Shown here: positions 1-10,623 of the stretch, piece by piece
Layout: every line of letters begins with the position of its first letter
How positions within the stretch are numbered: position 1 is the first letter of the stretch
NCBI GenBank assembly: GCA_025936115.1
Contig: JAICTZ010000027.1
Location: 1 to 64,000, forward strand
Source: Polyangiaceae bacterium
GTDB lineage: Bacteria > Myxococcota_A > Polyangia > Polyangiales > Polyangiaceae
Direction: 5' to 3'
Length of the DNA stretch: 64,000 nt
The notes under the pieces: generated by a model
What the model was told of the DNA's origin: nothing
What the model saw: only the letters and a program-made list of their open reading frames with translations
Databases searched by the model: none
Program-made: the position numbers and the translations under genes

Positions 1-180
1 GTCCCCCGCCGTCCCTCACCGTCCCTCACCGTCCCTCACCGTCCCTCACCGTCCCTCACCGTCCCCCGCCGTCCCTCACCGTCCCCCGCCGTACCTCACC
101 GTCCCCCGCCGTACCTCACCGTCCCCCGCCGTCCCTCACCGAACCTCACGGAACCCCGCCGTCCCTCGTCGAACCCGCGT
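1..180. repeat. Degenerate tandem decamer repeat array
   Basis: About 18 head-to-tail 10-bp units run from the first base of the window. The two main variants are GTCCCTCACC and GTCCCCCGCC. From position 61 they alternate, which gives a 20-bp higher-order period. From about 141 the units decay (GAACCTCACG, GAACCCCGCC and similar). The array is cut by the window edge, so its true length is unknown. It lies just beyond the 3' end of dnaK, which reads toward it. I see no long open frame through it. The remainder up to 275 is unremarkable GC-rich sequence without a clear U-tract terminator. Confidence 0.9.
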
Positions 181-275
181 CGCTGTCGGCGAGAAGTAGA
201 AGCCGACGGCGCTCACCGCCCGTTCCTGGACCCCGTCCCCTCCTCGTCCCTCTCCGAGCCTCCTACGCACGTGCG

Positions 276-2120
<1,845 letters not shown>

Positions 2121-2165
2121 GTCTTCTCAGTCTAAGAGTATTCCGCGCCGGGCGCGAGCCGGCCT

Positions 2166-2750
2166 TCAGCTCGGCTTCGGTTTGGCCACGACCACCATCG
2201 CGGGCCGGATCACGCGGTCGCCTTGACGGTAGCCGGCTTGGAGCTCCATGGCCACCGTTCCGGGCGCATGTTCGGTGGTCTCGAGGTGCTGGACGGCCTC
2301 GTGAACGGTCGGATCGAAGGGCAGCCCGAGGGCCGCGACGCGCTCGATGCCGAGCTTGCCGAGTGTGTCGACGAACTGGCGCGTCACCATCGAAATGCCC
2401 TCGGTGAGTGCCTTCACGTCGGTCGCTTGCGTCGCATGGCTCGTCGCGCGCTCGAGATTGTCGAACACGGGCAAGAGCTCCTTGAGCACGTCTTCGCGCG
2501 CGATCTTGGCCGTATCGGCGAGCTCTCGGCGTGAGCGCTTCTTGTAGTTGTCGAAGTCTGCCGCGAGGCGCAAGAGCTGATCCTTGAGCCGCGCCGCCTC
2601 GGCTTGGGCGCGCTCGATCGGGTCCTCGGGTGGCGCAGTCGACGGGGCGGCCGCGGATTCGCCACTGCTGTTCGGGGTCGTGTCACCCACGCCGTTTTGA
2701 CTGGCGTCAGGTTTCTCCGCGCCGGAGTCGGAGGCGTTGTCTTCGCTCAT
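2166..2750 (-). CDS. grpE: Nucleotide exchange factor GrpE
   Basis: Cytosolic cofactor that releases ADP from DnaK. The 194-residue protein has a disordered acidic, Ser/Thr/Pro-rich N-terminus (about 1-45). It continues with the long coiled-coil helix typical of GrpE (AEAARLKDQLLRLAADFDNYKKRS), a four-helix region, and the C-terminal beta domain (GIERVAALGLPFDPTVHEAVQ...GYRQGDRVIRPAMVVVAK). The FDNYKKR and the GYR-GDRVIRPAMV signatures are diagnostic. It is first in the operon with dnaK 45 nt downstream. I see no CIRCE-type inverted repeat in the 78 nt upstream, so heat-shock control is not evident from sequence. Confidence 0.96.
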   Translation of the reverse strand: MSEDNASDSGAEKPDASQNGVGDTTPNSSGESAAAPSTAPPEDPIERAQAEAARLKDQLLRLAADFDNYKKRSRRELADTAKIAREDVLKELLPVFDNLERATSHATQATDVKALTEGISMVTRQFVDTLGKLGIERVAALGLPFDPTVHEAVQHLETTEHAPGTVAMELQAGYRQGDRVIRPAMVVVAKPKPS

Positions 2751-2828
2751 ATCGGCGGGAGTATAACCACGCTTCTCGGGTTGCCAACGCCGACAAACCG
2801 GCCGTTTTGACGCCCGAAGGGGCGAACC

Positions 2829-3866
2829 TCACAAGTCGAGGCCGCACGGGGCCTGGCGCAGCACGGTCACGACCCCACCCGTGAGCCGCGCTTCCGCCAA
2901 TGATTGCGCGGGCGCGGGGCGAAACCAGCCGCCGAGGTCGCGCGGCAAGACCCAGAAATCGTCCGAGGTATCGAGCGGCTCGCGCGTGATGGCGCCTGCG
3001 CGCGTGCGCCCGTATTCGGCCGTCTCGAGCCAGAAGCAGTACCCCTGGCTCGCCGGGGCGAACAGATGCGCGTGACCGCTCTGCACGGTGACTTCCTCGC
3101 GCGACACCTCGCGCTCCGCGCTGCGCGCGACGAGCTCGTGGGGACCCGCCGTCACGCGCACGTCGATACCCGCCGTCGGTGCCTCGACGCTCGTCGGGTC
3201 GACGGTCGCCACGCGCCGGCCGTCCACGTCGACGAAGAGCCGCTCGGGGCCGAGGTTCACGATGCGCACGACGGGCGAGCTGAGGAGCAACGTCACGAGG
3301 GCCGCGAGCGCGGAGAGCGGCGGAACGACGAAGAAGCCGGGCACCAGGCGCCGTTCACGAAACCGGGCCCGCTCGTAGGGGACGCCGTTCGCGCGCGCGA
3401 GCTCCTTGGCGAAGCGATCGTTCGCGCAGAGCAGCACGCCGTTCTTCACGAAGTGCACGGCGGCGCCGTCCGCCGTGTGACCCGGCGCCGGACGGCGCGG
3501 CCAGGCGAACACGACGAGCGCGGGCAGTAGCGCGGCGACGAACACGACCGCGGTGAGCGCCGTCATCGGCAACGGGTACGGCGCAAACGGGAGCGTGAGC
3601 GCGAGCCCGCCGCCCAAGAGCCCCGACGCGACGGCGCCCGCGAGCTTGCGCGTTGCATCGCGTCCGACGTGGCCGCGGCACTCCTCGCAATAGCCGACGA
3701 TGAGCCCTTCGCCGTTCGGCGCGCGCGCTAGCACCGTCTTCGCCGCGGGTTCGCCGCAGCAGGCGCACCCCGACGGGATCAACGCGCCCGACGCCGGAAG
3801 CTCGACGCGCGCGCCCGAGCGCAACGCTCGCTCGGACGGAGGCGCTTCGGACGGGACGCGCGGCAC
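2829..3866 (-). CDS. Membrane protein with N-terminal zinc-ribbon-like Cys pairs, function unknown
   Basis: A 345-residue protein I do not recognise. The N-terminal cytosolic segment has two Cys pairs (CACCGEP and YCEECRGH), resembling a small zinc ribbon. Three hydrophobic segments follow: about residues 76-96, 98-124 and 172-196. The C-terminal part looks extracytoplasmic and beta-rich, with a PEGA-like stretch (VRIVNLGPERLFVDVDGRRVATV). It then runs to a conserved-looking end with several aromatic residues. The start is GTG at 3866; no better start is seen. It is transcribed in the same direction as grpE-dnaK, 78 nt upstream of grpE, so it may share a transcript, though nothing in its sequence ties it to chaperone function. 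Confidence 0.75.
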   Translation of the reverse strand: MPRVPSEAPPSERALRSGARVELPASGALIPSGCACCGEPAAKTVLARAPNGEGLIVGYCEECRGHVGRDATRKLAGAVASGLLGGGLALTLPFAPYPLPMTALTAVVFVAALLPALVVFAWPRRPAPGHTADGAAVHFVKNGVLLCANDRFAKELARANGVPYERARFRERRLVPGFFVVPPLSALAALVTLLLSSPVVRIVNLGPERLFVDVDGRRVATVDPTSVEAPTAGIDVRVTAGPHELVARSAEREVSREEVTVQSGHAHLFAPASQGYCFWLETAEYGRTRAGAITREPLDTSDDFWVLPRDLGGWFRPAPAQSLAEARLTGGVVTVLRQAPCGLDL

Positions 3867-3967
3867 GCTCGCACCTTAGCCTTGCTCCACGGCCCCGTGC
3901 GAGCGCCGGCGCGCAGCGTGTCCCCCGGTGCGCGCGGCCGTGCTAACCCCGAGCCTTGACCCAGCCG

Positions 3968-6208
3968 ATGACGGAGCTCAACGAACCGCAGCAACTCGCC
4001 GTCACGCACCTCGACGGACCGCTGCTCGTGTTCGCGGGTGCGGGCAGCGGCAAGACGCGCGCCATCACCTACCGCGTGGCGAACCTGCTCGCGACGCGCA
4101 ACGTGCCGCCGTTCCGGATCCTCGCCGTGACGTTCACGAACAAAGCCGCGGGCGAGATGCGCGAGCGCCTGCGCGGGCTCGCGGGCGACGAGGTCGTGCG
4201 CGATCTCTGGGTCGGCACCTTTCACTCCGTGTGCGCGCGTTTGCTGCGCCGCTATCACGACGTGGTCGGGCTCGGACGCGACTTCGTGATTTACGACGAC
4301 TCCGACCAAAAAGCCGTGATGACGCGCGTCCTGCGCGATCTCGGCATCGACGAAGAAGCGCTGCCGCCGAAGCTCGTGCTCTCGCTCGTGAGCCGCGAAA
4401 AGCGCGAGGGCCGCATGCCGGGGCACTCGAAGAGCGAGCTCACGGCGTCGGCGCGCCAGGCGTACGAGGCGTATCAAAAGGCGCTCCTCCGCGCGAACGC
4501 CGTCGATTTCGACGACCTCTTGCTCTACGTGCTCACGGTCGCCGAGACGCCGGGCGTGCCGGGCGACGAGCTCCGGGGCCGCTTCTCCTACGTCATGGTC
4601 GACGAGTTTCAGGACACGAACCTCGTCCAGTACCGGCTCGTGCGCGCCCTCTCGTTCAAGACGCAAAACCTCTGCGTCGTCGGCGACGACGACCAGTCGA
4701 TCTATCGCTGGCGCGGCGCCGACGTGCGTCTGATTCGCAGCTTTCAACACGACTTCCCGAACGCGACCGTCGTCAAGCTCGAGCAAAACTATCGCTCGAC
4801 GGGCAACATCGTGAACGCCGCGCTCGGCGTGATCGAAAAGGCGGACACGCGCGTCGAGAAGAAGCTCTGGACGGCGCAGGATCCGGGCGAAAAAGTCGTG
4901 ATCCGCGCCGTGCGCGACGAACGCGAGGAAGCGACGCACGTCGTCGGCATCGTGAAGAGGCTCGTGGCACGCGGCGTCAGCGCCGATCAAATGGCGATAT
5001 TTTACCGCGTGCACGCGCAGTCCCGCGCGCTCGAAGAGGCGCTGCGCGCCGCGGACATTCCGTACCAGGTGCTCGGCGGCGTGCGCTTCTTCGAGCGCGC
5101 CGAAGTGAAGGATTTGATCGCGTACCTGAGGCTCGTGCAGAACCCGAAGAGCGACGCGGATCTCGAGCGCATCGTCAACGTGCCGGCGCGCGGCATCGGC
5201 GATAAAACCGTGGATCGCCTGCGCGACCTCGCGGCCGAGCGCGCGCTGCCGCTGATCGAGGCGCTCGACGTAGCCGTGCGCGAAGAGCAGGTGCCGACCG
5301 CGGCCAAGAAGAAGCTCGAGGCGTTTCAGAAGCTCATGAGCGAGCTCGCGCGCGACGCGCCCACGCTGCGTCCGAGCGAGCTCGCGGAAGAAATCCTCGA
5401 GCGCACCGGGTACAAGCAGCTGCTCGTCGCCGCCGACGACGCCGAGAGCGACGCGCGGCTCGGTAACCTCGAGGAAGTCGTGGGCGCCATCGCGGACTAC
5501 GAGTCGGACTGCGAAGAACAGGGCGAAGTCGCGACGCTCGGCGGCTGGCTCGAGCGCATCACGCTCGCCGCGGCCGTCGACGCCATGAAGGACGCACCCA
5601 AGGTTTCGCTCATGACGGTGCACACCGCCAAGGGTCTCGAATTTCGCGCCGTGTTCTTGACGGGGATGGAAGAAGAGATTTTCCCGTATCGCGGCGTGAG
5701 CGGGCGCGAGCCGGAGGAGCTCGACGAAGAGCGGCGGCTCGCCTACGTCGCGATCACGCGTGCGCGCGAGCACCTCACGATCACCTACGCCGGGCAGCGT
5801 TCGCTCTTCGGCATGACGCGCTACCTCGAGCCGAGCCGCTTCCTCGGCGACATCCCACACGACGTGGCCAAGCACGAAGGCACGCTCGAGCGCTACGACT
5901 CGCAACGCTCGTACGGCGGCGCGTCGAGGTACGGCTATGGCACCGGCTCGAGCTACGGCTCCTCGCGTCCCTCGCTCGCCCCGGGCACCCGCGTCGTCGA
6001 GCGGGAAGACGTGCCGCCCGACGACGACGAGCTCGGGATTCGGCCGGGCGACCGCGTGCGGCACCAGCGCTACGGCGCCGGCATCGTCGAGCGCATCGAG
6101 CAAGGCGCGGCGCCCATGGTCGTGGCGCGCTTCGGCGTGCACGGGACGCGGCGCATCCTCGCGTCGTACGTCACGGTCGAGCGGCGCGCGCGCGGCGAGG
6201 TATGGTGA
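3968..6208 (+). CDS. pcrA: ATP-dependent DNA helicase UvrD/PcrA
   Basis: Superfamily 1A 3'-5' helicase used in nucleotide excision and mismatch repair and in resolving replication-transcription conflicts. The 746-residue product has the Q-motif (LNEPQQLAV), Walker A (FAGAGSGKT), motif Ia (AVTFTNKAAGEM), motif II VDEFQDTN, motif III GDDDQSIYRWRGAD, motif IV LEQNYRST, motif V VHTAKGLEF and motif VI VAITRAREHL. After a Gly/Ser/Tyr-rich linker (about 645-680) comes a C-terminal Tudor-like module (GDRVRHQRYGAGIVERIE...). PcrA/UvrD use this module to contact RNA polymerase. I chose ATG 3968 over TTG 3956, which would add only four residues. The stop overlaps the start of the next gene by 7 nt. Confidence 0.96.
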   Translation: MTELNEPQQLAVTHLDGPLLVFAGAGSGKTRAITYRVANLLATRNVPPFRILAVTFTNKAAGEMRERLRGLAGDEVVRDLWVGTFHSVCARLLRRYHDVVGLGRDFVIYDDSDQKAVMTRVLRDLGIDEEALPPKLVLSLVSREKREGRMPGHSKSELTASARQAYEAYQKALLRANAVDFDDLLLYVLTVAETPGVPGDELRGRFSYVMVDEFQDTNLVQYRLVRALSFKTQNLCVVGDDDQSIYRWRGADVRLIRSFQHDFPNATVVKLEQNYRSTGNIVNAALGVIEKADTRVEKKLWTAQDPGEKVVIRAVRDEREEATHVVGIVKRLVARGVSADQMAIFYRVHAQSRALEEALRAADIPYQVLGGVRFFERAEVKDLIAYLRLVQNPKSDADLERIVNVPARGIGDKTVDRLRDLAAERALPLIEALDVAVREEQVPTAAKKKLEAFQKLMSELARDAPTLRPSELAEEILERTGYKQLLVAADDAESDARLGNLEEVVGAIADYESDCEEQGEVATLGGWLERITLAAAVDAMKDAPKVSLMTVHTAKGLEFRAVFLTGMEEEIFPYRGVSGREPEELDEERRLAYVAITRAREHLTITYAGQRSLFGMTRYLEPSRFLGDIPHDVAKHEGTLERYDSQRSYGGASRYGYGTGSSYGSSRPSLAPGTRVVEREDVPPDDDELGIRPGDRVRHQRYGAGIVERIEQGAAPMVVARFGVHGTRRILASYVTVERRARGEVW

Positions 6209-6525
6209 GCGCCGTGAACAAACGTCTCGCCTTCCTCGAGCAAACCACGCGCGCCGGCAGCGCCGATGCGTTTGCTTGGTACGCCCTCGCCCTCGAGTAC
6301 CGCAAAGAACAGCGCTTCGACGACGCCGTCGCGGCCTTCGAGTCGCTGCGCGCCAAAGATCCCGGCTACTTGCCGATGTATCTCATGGCGGGCCAGACCC
6401 TCGCCGAAGCAGAGCGCCCGGCCGACGCGAGCACGTGGCTGCGCGCCGGCATCGAGCTTGCTCGCGAGCGCGGCGACGGCAAGACGCTGAGCGAGCTCGA
6501 AAACGCGCTCGCCGAGCTCGCGTAG
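6202..6525 (+). CDS. Small TPR protein coupled to pcrA
   Basis: A 107-residue, all-helical protein with about two tetratricopeptide repeats: AFAWYALALEYRKEQRFDDAVAAFESLRAKDP, then a related unit starting YLPMYLMAGQTLAEAERPADA. No signal peptide is seen, so it is probably cytosolic and a protein-interaction module. Its ATG at 6202 overlaps the last 7 nt of pcrA (GTG at 6205 and 6217 are alternatives), so it is translationally coupled to the helicase. The coupling suggests a linked role but the sequence does not show one. It ends 12 nt before the convergent fibro-slime gene. Confidence 0.85.
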   Translation: MVSAVNKRLAFLEQTTRAGSADAFAWYALALEYRKEQRFDDAVAAFESLRAKDPGYLPMYLMAGQTLAEAERPADASTWLRAGIELARERGDGKTLSELENALAELA

Positions 6526-6536
6526 CGAGCGCGAGC

Positions 6537-7595
6537 TTACCTGGGCTCGCCGCTCACGATCGTGCCGCAGTTCACGAACGTGAGGCTCGTGTCGGCGCGG
6601 AAGTTCGACTGCGTCGTGTGGCGCTCGGTCTGGAACATGTCGAACGGGTAGACCTGCCCCTTGGTGAGGTTGAGCGTGTCCACGTTCACGGTCTTGCTCT
6701 CGGCTTTGTGCACGCCGCCGAGATCGATCACGAGCTGGTTGTTGATGTAAACCCAGACATCGTCGTCGCCCGTGAAGCTGAAGGTCTCTCCACCTTGATA
6801 CTGGAAGGCGGTGTGGATCTCGGTCGTGAAGTGGAAGTTGTGCATCATGCGCTGGTCGTCGTTGCCGTCGTTGCCGAAGCCGAGACCGTCGAGCGGGTAG
6901 AACGCCGTGCTCTGGAAGCTGCTCACGCCGTTGGTCGGCGCGAAGTAGATGTAGAAAATGAACGGCTGGTTCGTGCCCGGAACATTGCGGAAAAACGTGT
7001 CGAAAGAAGGGCCGTCGGCGATCGTGATCGTCGGACCGGTCCCCGCATAGACGGGCTTCTGATCGGCGCCGAGCATCGGCGCCACGACGCCGGGATCGTC
7101 GGTGCTCTTGTTGGTGAGCTTCGGGTTTTCGAAGTTCACGCCGTCGGCCTGAAAGTCACGGATGACGGCCAAGATGGTGGTGCCGCAGCCTGAATCCGTC
7201 GTGGGCGTCGGCTGGGCGGCGTCCGTCGTGATGGGGTCGCCGACCTTGTAGCCACCGACGGTCGCGTGCGTGTAGTCCGGGGGAAATCCCATGGGCCCGC
7301 TCGGCATGCCGGCCGCGGACGTACCGCTGCCCGCCGTGTTCATGGGCACGTCGATGACGCTCGTTCCGCCGACGCCAGTGCTCGCGCCGCTGCCGGTGGA
7401 CGTCGTGCCACCGCTGCCGGTGGACGTCGTGCCGCCGCTGCCGGTGGCTGTCGTGCCGCCCGTACCGTTGCCGAGGCCGTTCGAGATGACGCCCGTATCG
7501 CTGCTGCAGGCGCCGGCGACGACGCTCAAGGCGCAGGCGGCGACGAACCCGGCGGGGTGAAGGCGAGCTGGGCGAGTGCGTGAAAAAGCCGGCAT
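6537..7595 (-). CDS. Fibro-slime domain lipoprotein
   Basis: Secreted, probably lipid-anchored 352-residue protein. It has a basic N-terminus, a hydrophobic stretch and a Cys at the end of ALSVVAGAC. A low-complexity Gly/Thr/Ser linker follows (residues about 40-95). The remainder matches the fibro-slime domain: ILAVIRDFQADGVNFENP at the start, then SFDTFFRNVPGTN, and the PA14-like core TGDDDVWVYINNQLVIDLGGVH followed by the conserved end PFDMFQTERHTTQSNF. These domains occur in extracellular matrix or adhesion proteins of slime moulds and of Fibrobacter and Myxococcota. The linker is encoded by a 24-bp tandem repeat. An AAGGA motif precedes the ATG by about 7 nt. The gene is divergent from the channel gene with 184 nt between. 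Confidence 0.88.
   Translation of the reverse strand: MPAFSRTRPARLHPAGFVAACALSVVAGACSSDTGVISNGLGNGTGGTTATGSGGTTSTGSGGTTSTGSGASTGVGGTSVIDVPMNTAGSGTSAAGMPSGPMGFPPDYTHATVGGYKVGDPITTDAAQPTPTTDSGCGTTILAVIRDFQADGVNFENPKLTNKSTDDPGVVAPMLGADQKPVYAGTGPTITIADGPSFDTFFRNVPGTNQPFIFYIYFAPTNGVSSFQSTAFYPLDGLGFGNDGNDDQRMMHNFHFTTEIHTAFQYQGGETFSFTGDDDVWVYINNQLVIDLGGVHKAESKTVNVDTLNLTKGQVYPFDMFQTERHTTQSNFRADTSLTFVNCGTIVSGEPR
7387..7458. repeat. Three 24-bp tandem repeats inside the fibro-slime linker
   Basis: Units occupy 7387-7410, 7411-7434 and 7435-7458. The first two differ at one base (the last) and the third has two further changes. On the coding (minus) strand each unit encodes an eight-residue Gly/Thr/Ser module (of the type TSTGSGGT). 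The repeat is in frame, so copy-number change would lengthen or shorten the spacer between the lipid anchor and the fibro-slime domain without breaking the gene. Confidence 0.85.
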
Positions 7596-7779
7596 GGGGA
7601 TCCTTTAGCGTGTAGTAAGATACAGTAAGCGGAGGCGGCCGGGAGCAGGCGGGAGTTCCGAAAACCCCGGTTAAACGAGGGTCTACCCCTGGGTGGGAGC
7701 ACGGGCGCAGAACGGCTCAGCGGCCCGATCGCCAGCCTACCTGCTCCCATGATTAGCTGAGCTTTCAACGCAACACGTC

Positions 7780-8823
7780 ATGCCCGCGCGCCGCAAGCCG
7801 ATGAACGCCGAATTTCGGCGGATGCTGTTCGCACTCACGGTTTTTGCGTCGACGATCTTCATGGGGGGCGCCGTGCTGTGGCTGATGGCCGGCGGGAAGT
7901 ACTCGCTCTTCAACACAGTGTACTTCGCCCTCATCACTTCGGCGAGTGTGGGCTTTGCCGAGCTTCCCGGCATGGCGGTGCGGCCCGACATGCGCCTCGT
8001 CACGAGCCTTTTGATCGTGACGGGCATCGGCACCATCGCGTTCTTTCAATCGACGCTCACCGCGATCCTCGTCGAAGGCGTGATCGGGGAAACTTTTCGG
8101 AGACGGCGCATGCAGAACAAGATCGACGCACTCGAAGGCCATTTGGTGGTGGCGGGCGGCGGCCGCACCGGGCGTTACATCGTCGAGGAGCTCGCGGCGA
8201 TCGGCCGGCAATTCGTGCTCGTCGACCGCGACGAGGACACCGTCCGGCGCATGAACGAAGAGATCGGCGGCAACCTCCTCTACGTGATCGGGGACGCGAC
8301 GGACGACCACACGCTCCTCGCTGCGCGCGTCGACCGCGCCGAAGGCGTGATGGCGGCACTCACGGAGGATCCGGACAACCTCTTCATCGTGATGTCCGCG
8401 CGCGCGCTCAATCCCAAGGCGCGCATCGTCTCGAAGGTGATCGAAGTCGAGAACGAAGCGAAGATCCGCCGCGCGGGCGCGGACCAGACCATCAGCCTGC
8501 ACCGCATGGGCGGCCAGCGCATGGTGAGCGAGCTCGTGCGCCCCAAAGTGACGAGCTTTCTCGACAACATGCTGCGCGTCACCAAAAACCTGCGCTTCGA
8601 GGAGGTCGAGCTCCCGGTCGACTCGCGTTACGTCGGCAAGACACTGCGCGAGGTGCCGATTCGTCAGGAAACTCAGTTGCTCGTCGTGGCGCTACACAGC
8701 GCGGATCAGGGTTACGTTTACAATCCGTCGCCCGATCACACGCTCCACGCGGGCATGCAGCTCATCGTGATGGGGGAAATCGAAGGCGTCGAAAAGCTAC
8801 GCGAGCTCGTGAGCCGGCAATGA
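7780..8823 (+). CDS. Two-TM potassium-channel-like protein with RCK (TrkA-N/TrkA-C) domains
   Basis: A 347-residue inner-membrane protein. TM1 is about residues 15-35, then a pore loop (YSLFNTVYFALITSASVGFAE), and TM2 about 72-92. A cytosolic RCK domain begins at about 116 with a Rossmann nucleotide motif HLVVAGGGRTGRYIVEEL and an acidic VLVDRDEDT. A TrkA-C module (ELPVDSRYVGKTLREVPI...) closes the protein. The layout matches MthK/Kch-type channels gated by ligands on the RCK. The selectivity filter reads SASVGFAE where TTVGYGD is canonical: the second filter glycine is Ala, so K+ selectivity is uncertain. Its stop overlaps the next gene's start (ATGA). Confidence 0.9.
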   Translation: MPARRKPMNAEFRRMLFALTVFASTIFMGGAVLWLMAGGKYSLFNTVYFALITSASVGFAELPGMAVRPDMRLVTSLLIVTGIGTIAFFQSTLTAILVEGVIGETFRRRRMQNKIDALEGHLVVAGGGRTGRYIVEELAAIGRQFVLVDRDEDTVRRMNEEIGGNLLYVIGDATDDHTLLAARVDRAEGVMAALTEDPDNLFIVMSARALNPKARIVSKVIEVENEAKIRRAGADQTISLHRMGGQRMVSELVRPKVTSFLDNMLRVTKNLRFEEVELPVDSRYVGKTLREVPIRQETQLLVVALHSADQGYVYNPSPDHTLHAGMQLIVMGEIEGVEKLRELVSRQ

Positions 8824-10400
8824 AGCATCAACGGGGCGCAACGGCGCGCTACGCGCGCGCGGCTTTGGCAATCGTGGGCTTCGCTGCTTGGGTGGACGGC
8901 TGCGGCGGCAAGAGTCGCGAGCTCTCCGAACGCTCCGCGCCTGGAGGGTCCGCTGGTTCGAAAGCGGACACGGGCGGCAGCGCGAATCGCAACGGCGGCG
9001 GAGATGCCGAGTCCGAGGCCGGCGCCGACGGACTCGGAAACGGAGGCGCGGGCGTGGCGGGCTCTACGTTCGGTTCCGGCGGCAGGTCGGCTGGCGGCAG
9101 CGGCAACCAAGCCGGCGAGACGACGAACGGAGGCGACACCGCCGGCGGCGCCGGGCTGACGGACGAAGCGGGCCGCGGCGGGGAGATGCCGAGCGACGCG
9201 CTCCGCCACATCGTCGCCACGGATCTGAACATCTCGCTCGACACGCGCGTCGGCGTCGCGATCCTCACGCTCGCCGCGTCGACCTCGCGCGGCGCAACCT
9301 TCGAGATCGGCGACACGACGATCACGTCAGTCACGGACGACGACGGCGCGCTCGGCTACACGACTCACGGCGCTACACTCGACGTAGACGTGCCGGCTGC
9401 ATCCGAAGAACTGAAGATCACGATCGAATATCGCTTCAAGAACCACGAAGCGTTCGACGGTATTTCTGGACGCGGCTATTCGTTCACGTGGCCGTACTAC
9501 TGCGGCAACGCCTTCCCCTGTCATTCCGATCCCGCGGAGGGCACGACTTTCAAGCTGTTCGTGAAAGGTGGCACTTCCATCGCTAATTTTCCGACCAGCA
9601 TTCCCTTTCCGGCTCCCGCCTACATGGCCGCCTGGGCGGTGGAAAACTACTTCCCGCTCTTTCCCGGTACGACGAAGGCGGGCACGCAGATCGAGGTCTT
9701 CTACCGCTTGGGAAATCCAACGGGCGAGGCCGACGCTCGCGCCGGCACCGCGCACCTCGTCCAGGCGTTCGACTGGCTCGAGCAGCACGTGGGTCCCTAC
9801 GCATTCGGATCCACGGTCGGCCCCATCCCCGTGCGCTGGCCCGACGTCACACTCGACGGCATGGAGCACCACCCGCTTTGGCACGTCAACGAAACGTCGA
9901 TGAGCGACGAGCTCGTGCAGGTGCACGAAGCGGCGCACGGCTGGTTCGGCAACGGCGTGCGCCTGCGCTGTTGGGAAGATTTCGTCCTCTCCGAAGGCAC
10001 GGTGAGCTACCTCGCAGCGCGTGTGCTCGAGGAAGTCGGCGCGACGACGGTCTCGACCGCCGCGTGGGACGGCTACGAGAGCACGCTCTTGGCCGGGCAA
10101 CAGAGCGACAGCATCGCAGCGTGGCCGAGCGGCTGCGGCTCGATCGACGTGCTCGCGAGCGGACTCTTTTCGAGCATGACCTACGTCAAGGGTGCGCTCT
10201 TTTTCCGCGCGCTCGAACAGCGCATCGGGCGTCCCGCGCTCGACCGCGCGCTCTCCACTTTTTATGCGCAGTGGGTCGGTGAGGCCGCGGGCCTGCGGGA
10301 TCTACTCGACGTGATCCACGAGACGAGCGGCTACGACGCGGGCCCTTGCGCGGAGGCGTGGCTCAAGCGCGTGCAGCCTCAAGCGACGGTTTGCGACTAG
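8820..10400 (+). CDS. Secreted M1-type zinc metallopeptidase lipoprotein
   Basis: A 526-residue exported protein that starts by a 4-nt ATGA overlap with the channel gene. The signal peptide ends in a lipobox-like VDGC (about residue 24). A Gly/Ser/Ala-rich linker of about 90 residues follows, then an N-terminal beta domain and the peptidase domain. The active-site signature is H369-E-A-A-H373 with a third ligand E392 (spacing of 18 between, as in gluzincins), followed by a typical WFGN segment. A GMEH motif upstream fits the aminopeptidase substrate-binding GxMEN. It is shorter than classical M1 enzymes (about 850 residues), and the C-terminal HEAT-like domain is absent. Substrates are unknown; the family hydrolyses peptides from the N-terminus. 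The open frame extends upstream inside the channel gene, but that is a shadow. Confidence 0.88.
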   Translation: MKHQRGATARYARAALAIVGFAAWVDGCGGKSRELSERSAPGGSAGSKADTGGSANRNGGGDAESEAGADGLGNGGAGVAGSTFGSGGRSAGGSGNQAGETTNGGDTAGGAGLTDEAGRGGEMPSDALRHIVATDLNISLDTRVGVAILTLAASTSRGATFEIGDTTITSVTDDDGALGYTTHGATLDVDVPAASEELKITIEYRFKNHEAFDGISGRGYSFTWPYYCGNAFPCHSDPAEGTTFKLFVKGGTSIANFPTSIPFPAPAYMAAWAVENYFPLFPGTTKAGTQIEVFYRLGNPTGEADARAGTAHLVQAFDWLEQHVGPYAFGSTVGPIPVRWPDVTLDGMEHHPLWHVNETSMSDELVQVHEAAHGWFGNGVRLRCWEDFVLSEGTVSYLAARVLEEVGATTVSTAAWDGYESTLLAGQQSDSIAAWPSGCGSIDVLASGLFSSMTYVKGALFFRALEQRIGRPALDRALSTFYAQWVGEAAGLRDLLDVIHETSGYDAGPCAEAWLKRVQPQATVCD

Positions 10401-10439
10401 GCCGCGTTTCGTCCGTCCGGAAACGTTCGGCCGGCTATT

Positions 10440-10457
10440 CGACGCTACGGAGCGTCG
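10440..10457. terminator. Hairpin after the M1 peptidase gene
   Basis: CGACGCT-ACGG-AGCGTCG is a perfect 7-bp stem with a 4-nt loop, 39 nt beyond the peptidase stop. No U-tract follows, so termination activity is unproven. The 15-mer at 10443-10457 recurs exactly at 30646-30660 after another plus-strand gene. The rest of the 223-nt gap (10401-10623) shows nothing else recognisable. Confidence 0.4.
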
Positions 10458-10623
10458 CTCCTGCTAGCGCCCAGCGACTTCCGCGCAGGACGAGCCCAGG
10501 ATCGGCCTCCGGCACCATCGTGCCCGTTGCGACGACGACCTGACCGAAGGCCGGGACCGTGCAGCACAGGCGCGGCAGAAGCACGGCGAACCGCAACGCC
10601 ACTCTGAGCATCGCTCGGTCCGC

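Noticed and set aside
2751..2828. CIRCE-type repeat upstream of grpE
   Set aside because: I looked for the HrcA inverted repeat in the leader and found no convincing pair of arms.
3779..6142. 787-residue open frame antisense to pcrA
   Set aside because: Fully antisense to a clear helicase with all motifs; the translation is a repetitive Arg/Glu/His/Val-rich shadow.
7878..8819. Upstream part of the 840-residue frame that ends in the M1-type peptidase
   Set aside because: It lies in another frame inside the channel gene and is Arg-rich; the real start at 8820 is set by the signal peptide and the ATGA overlap.
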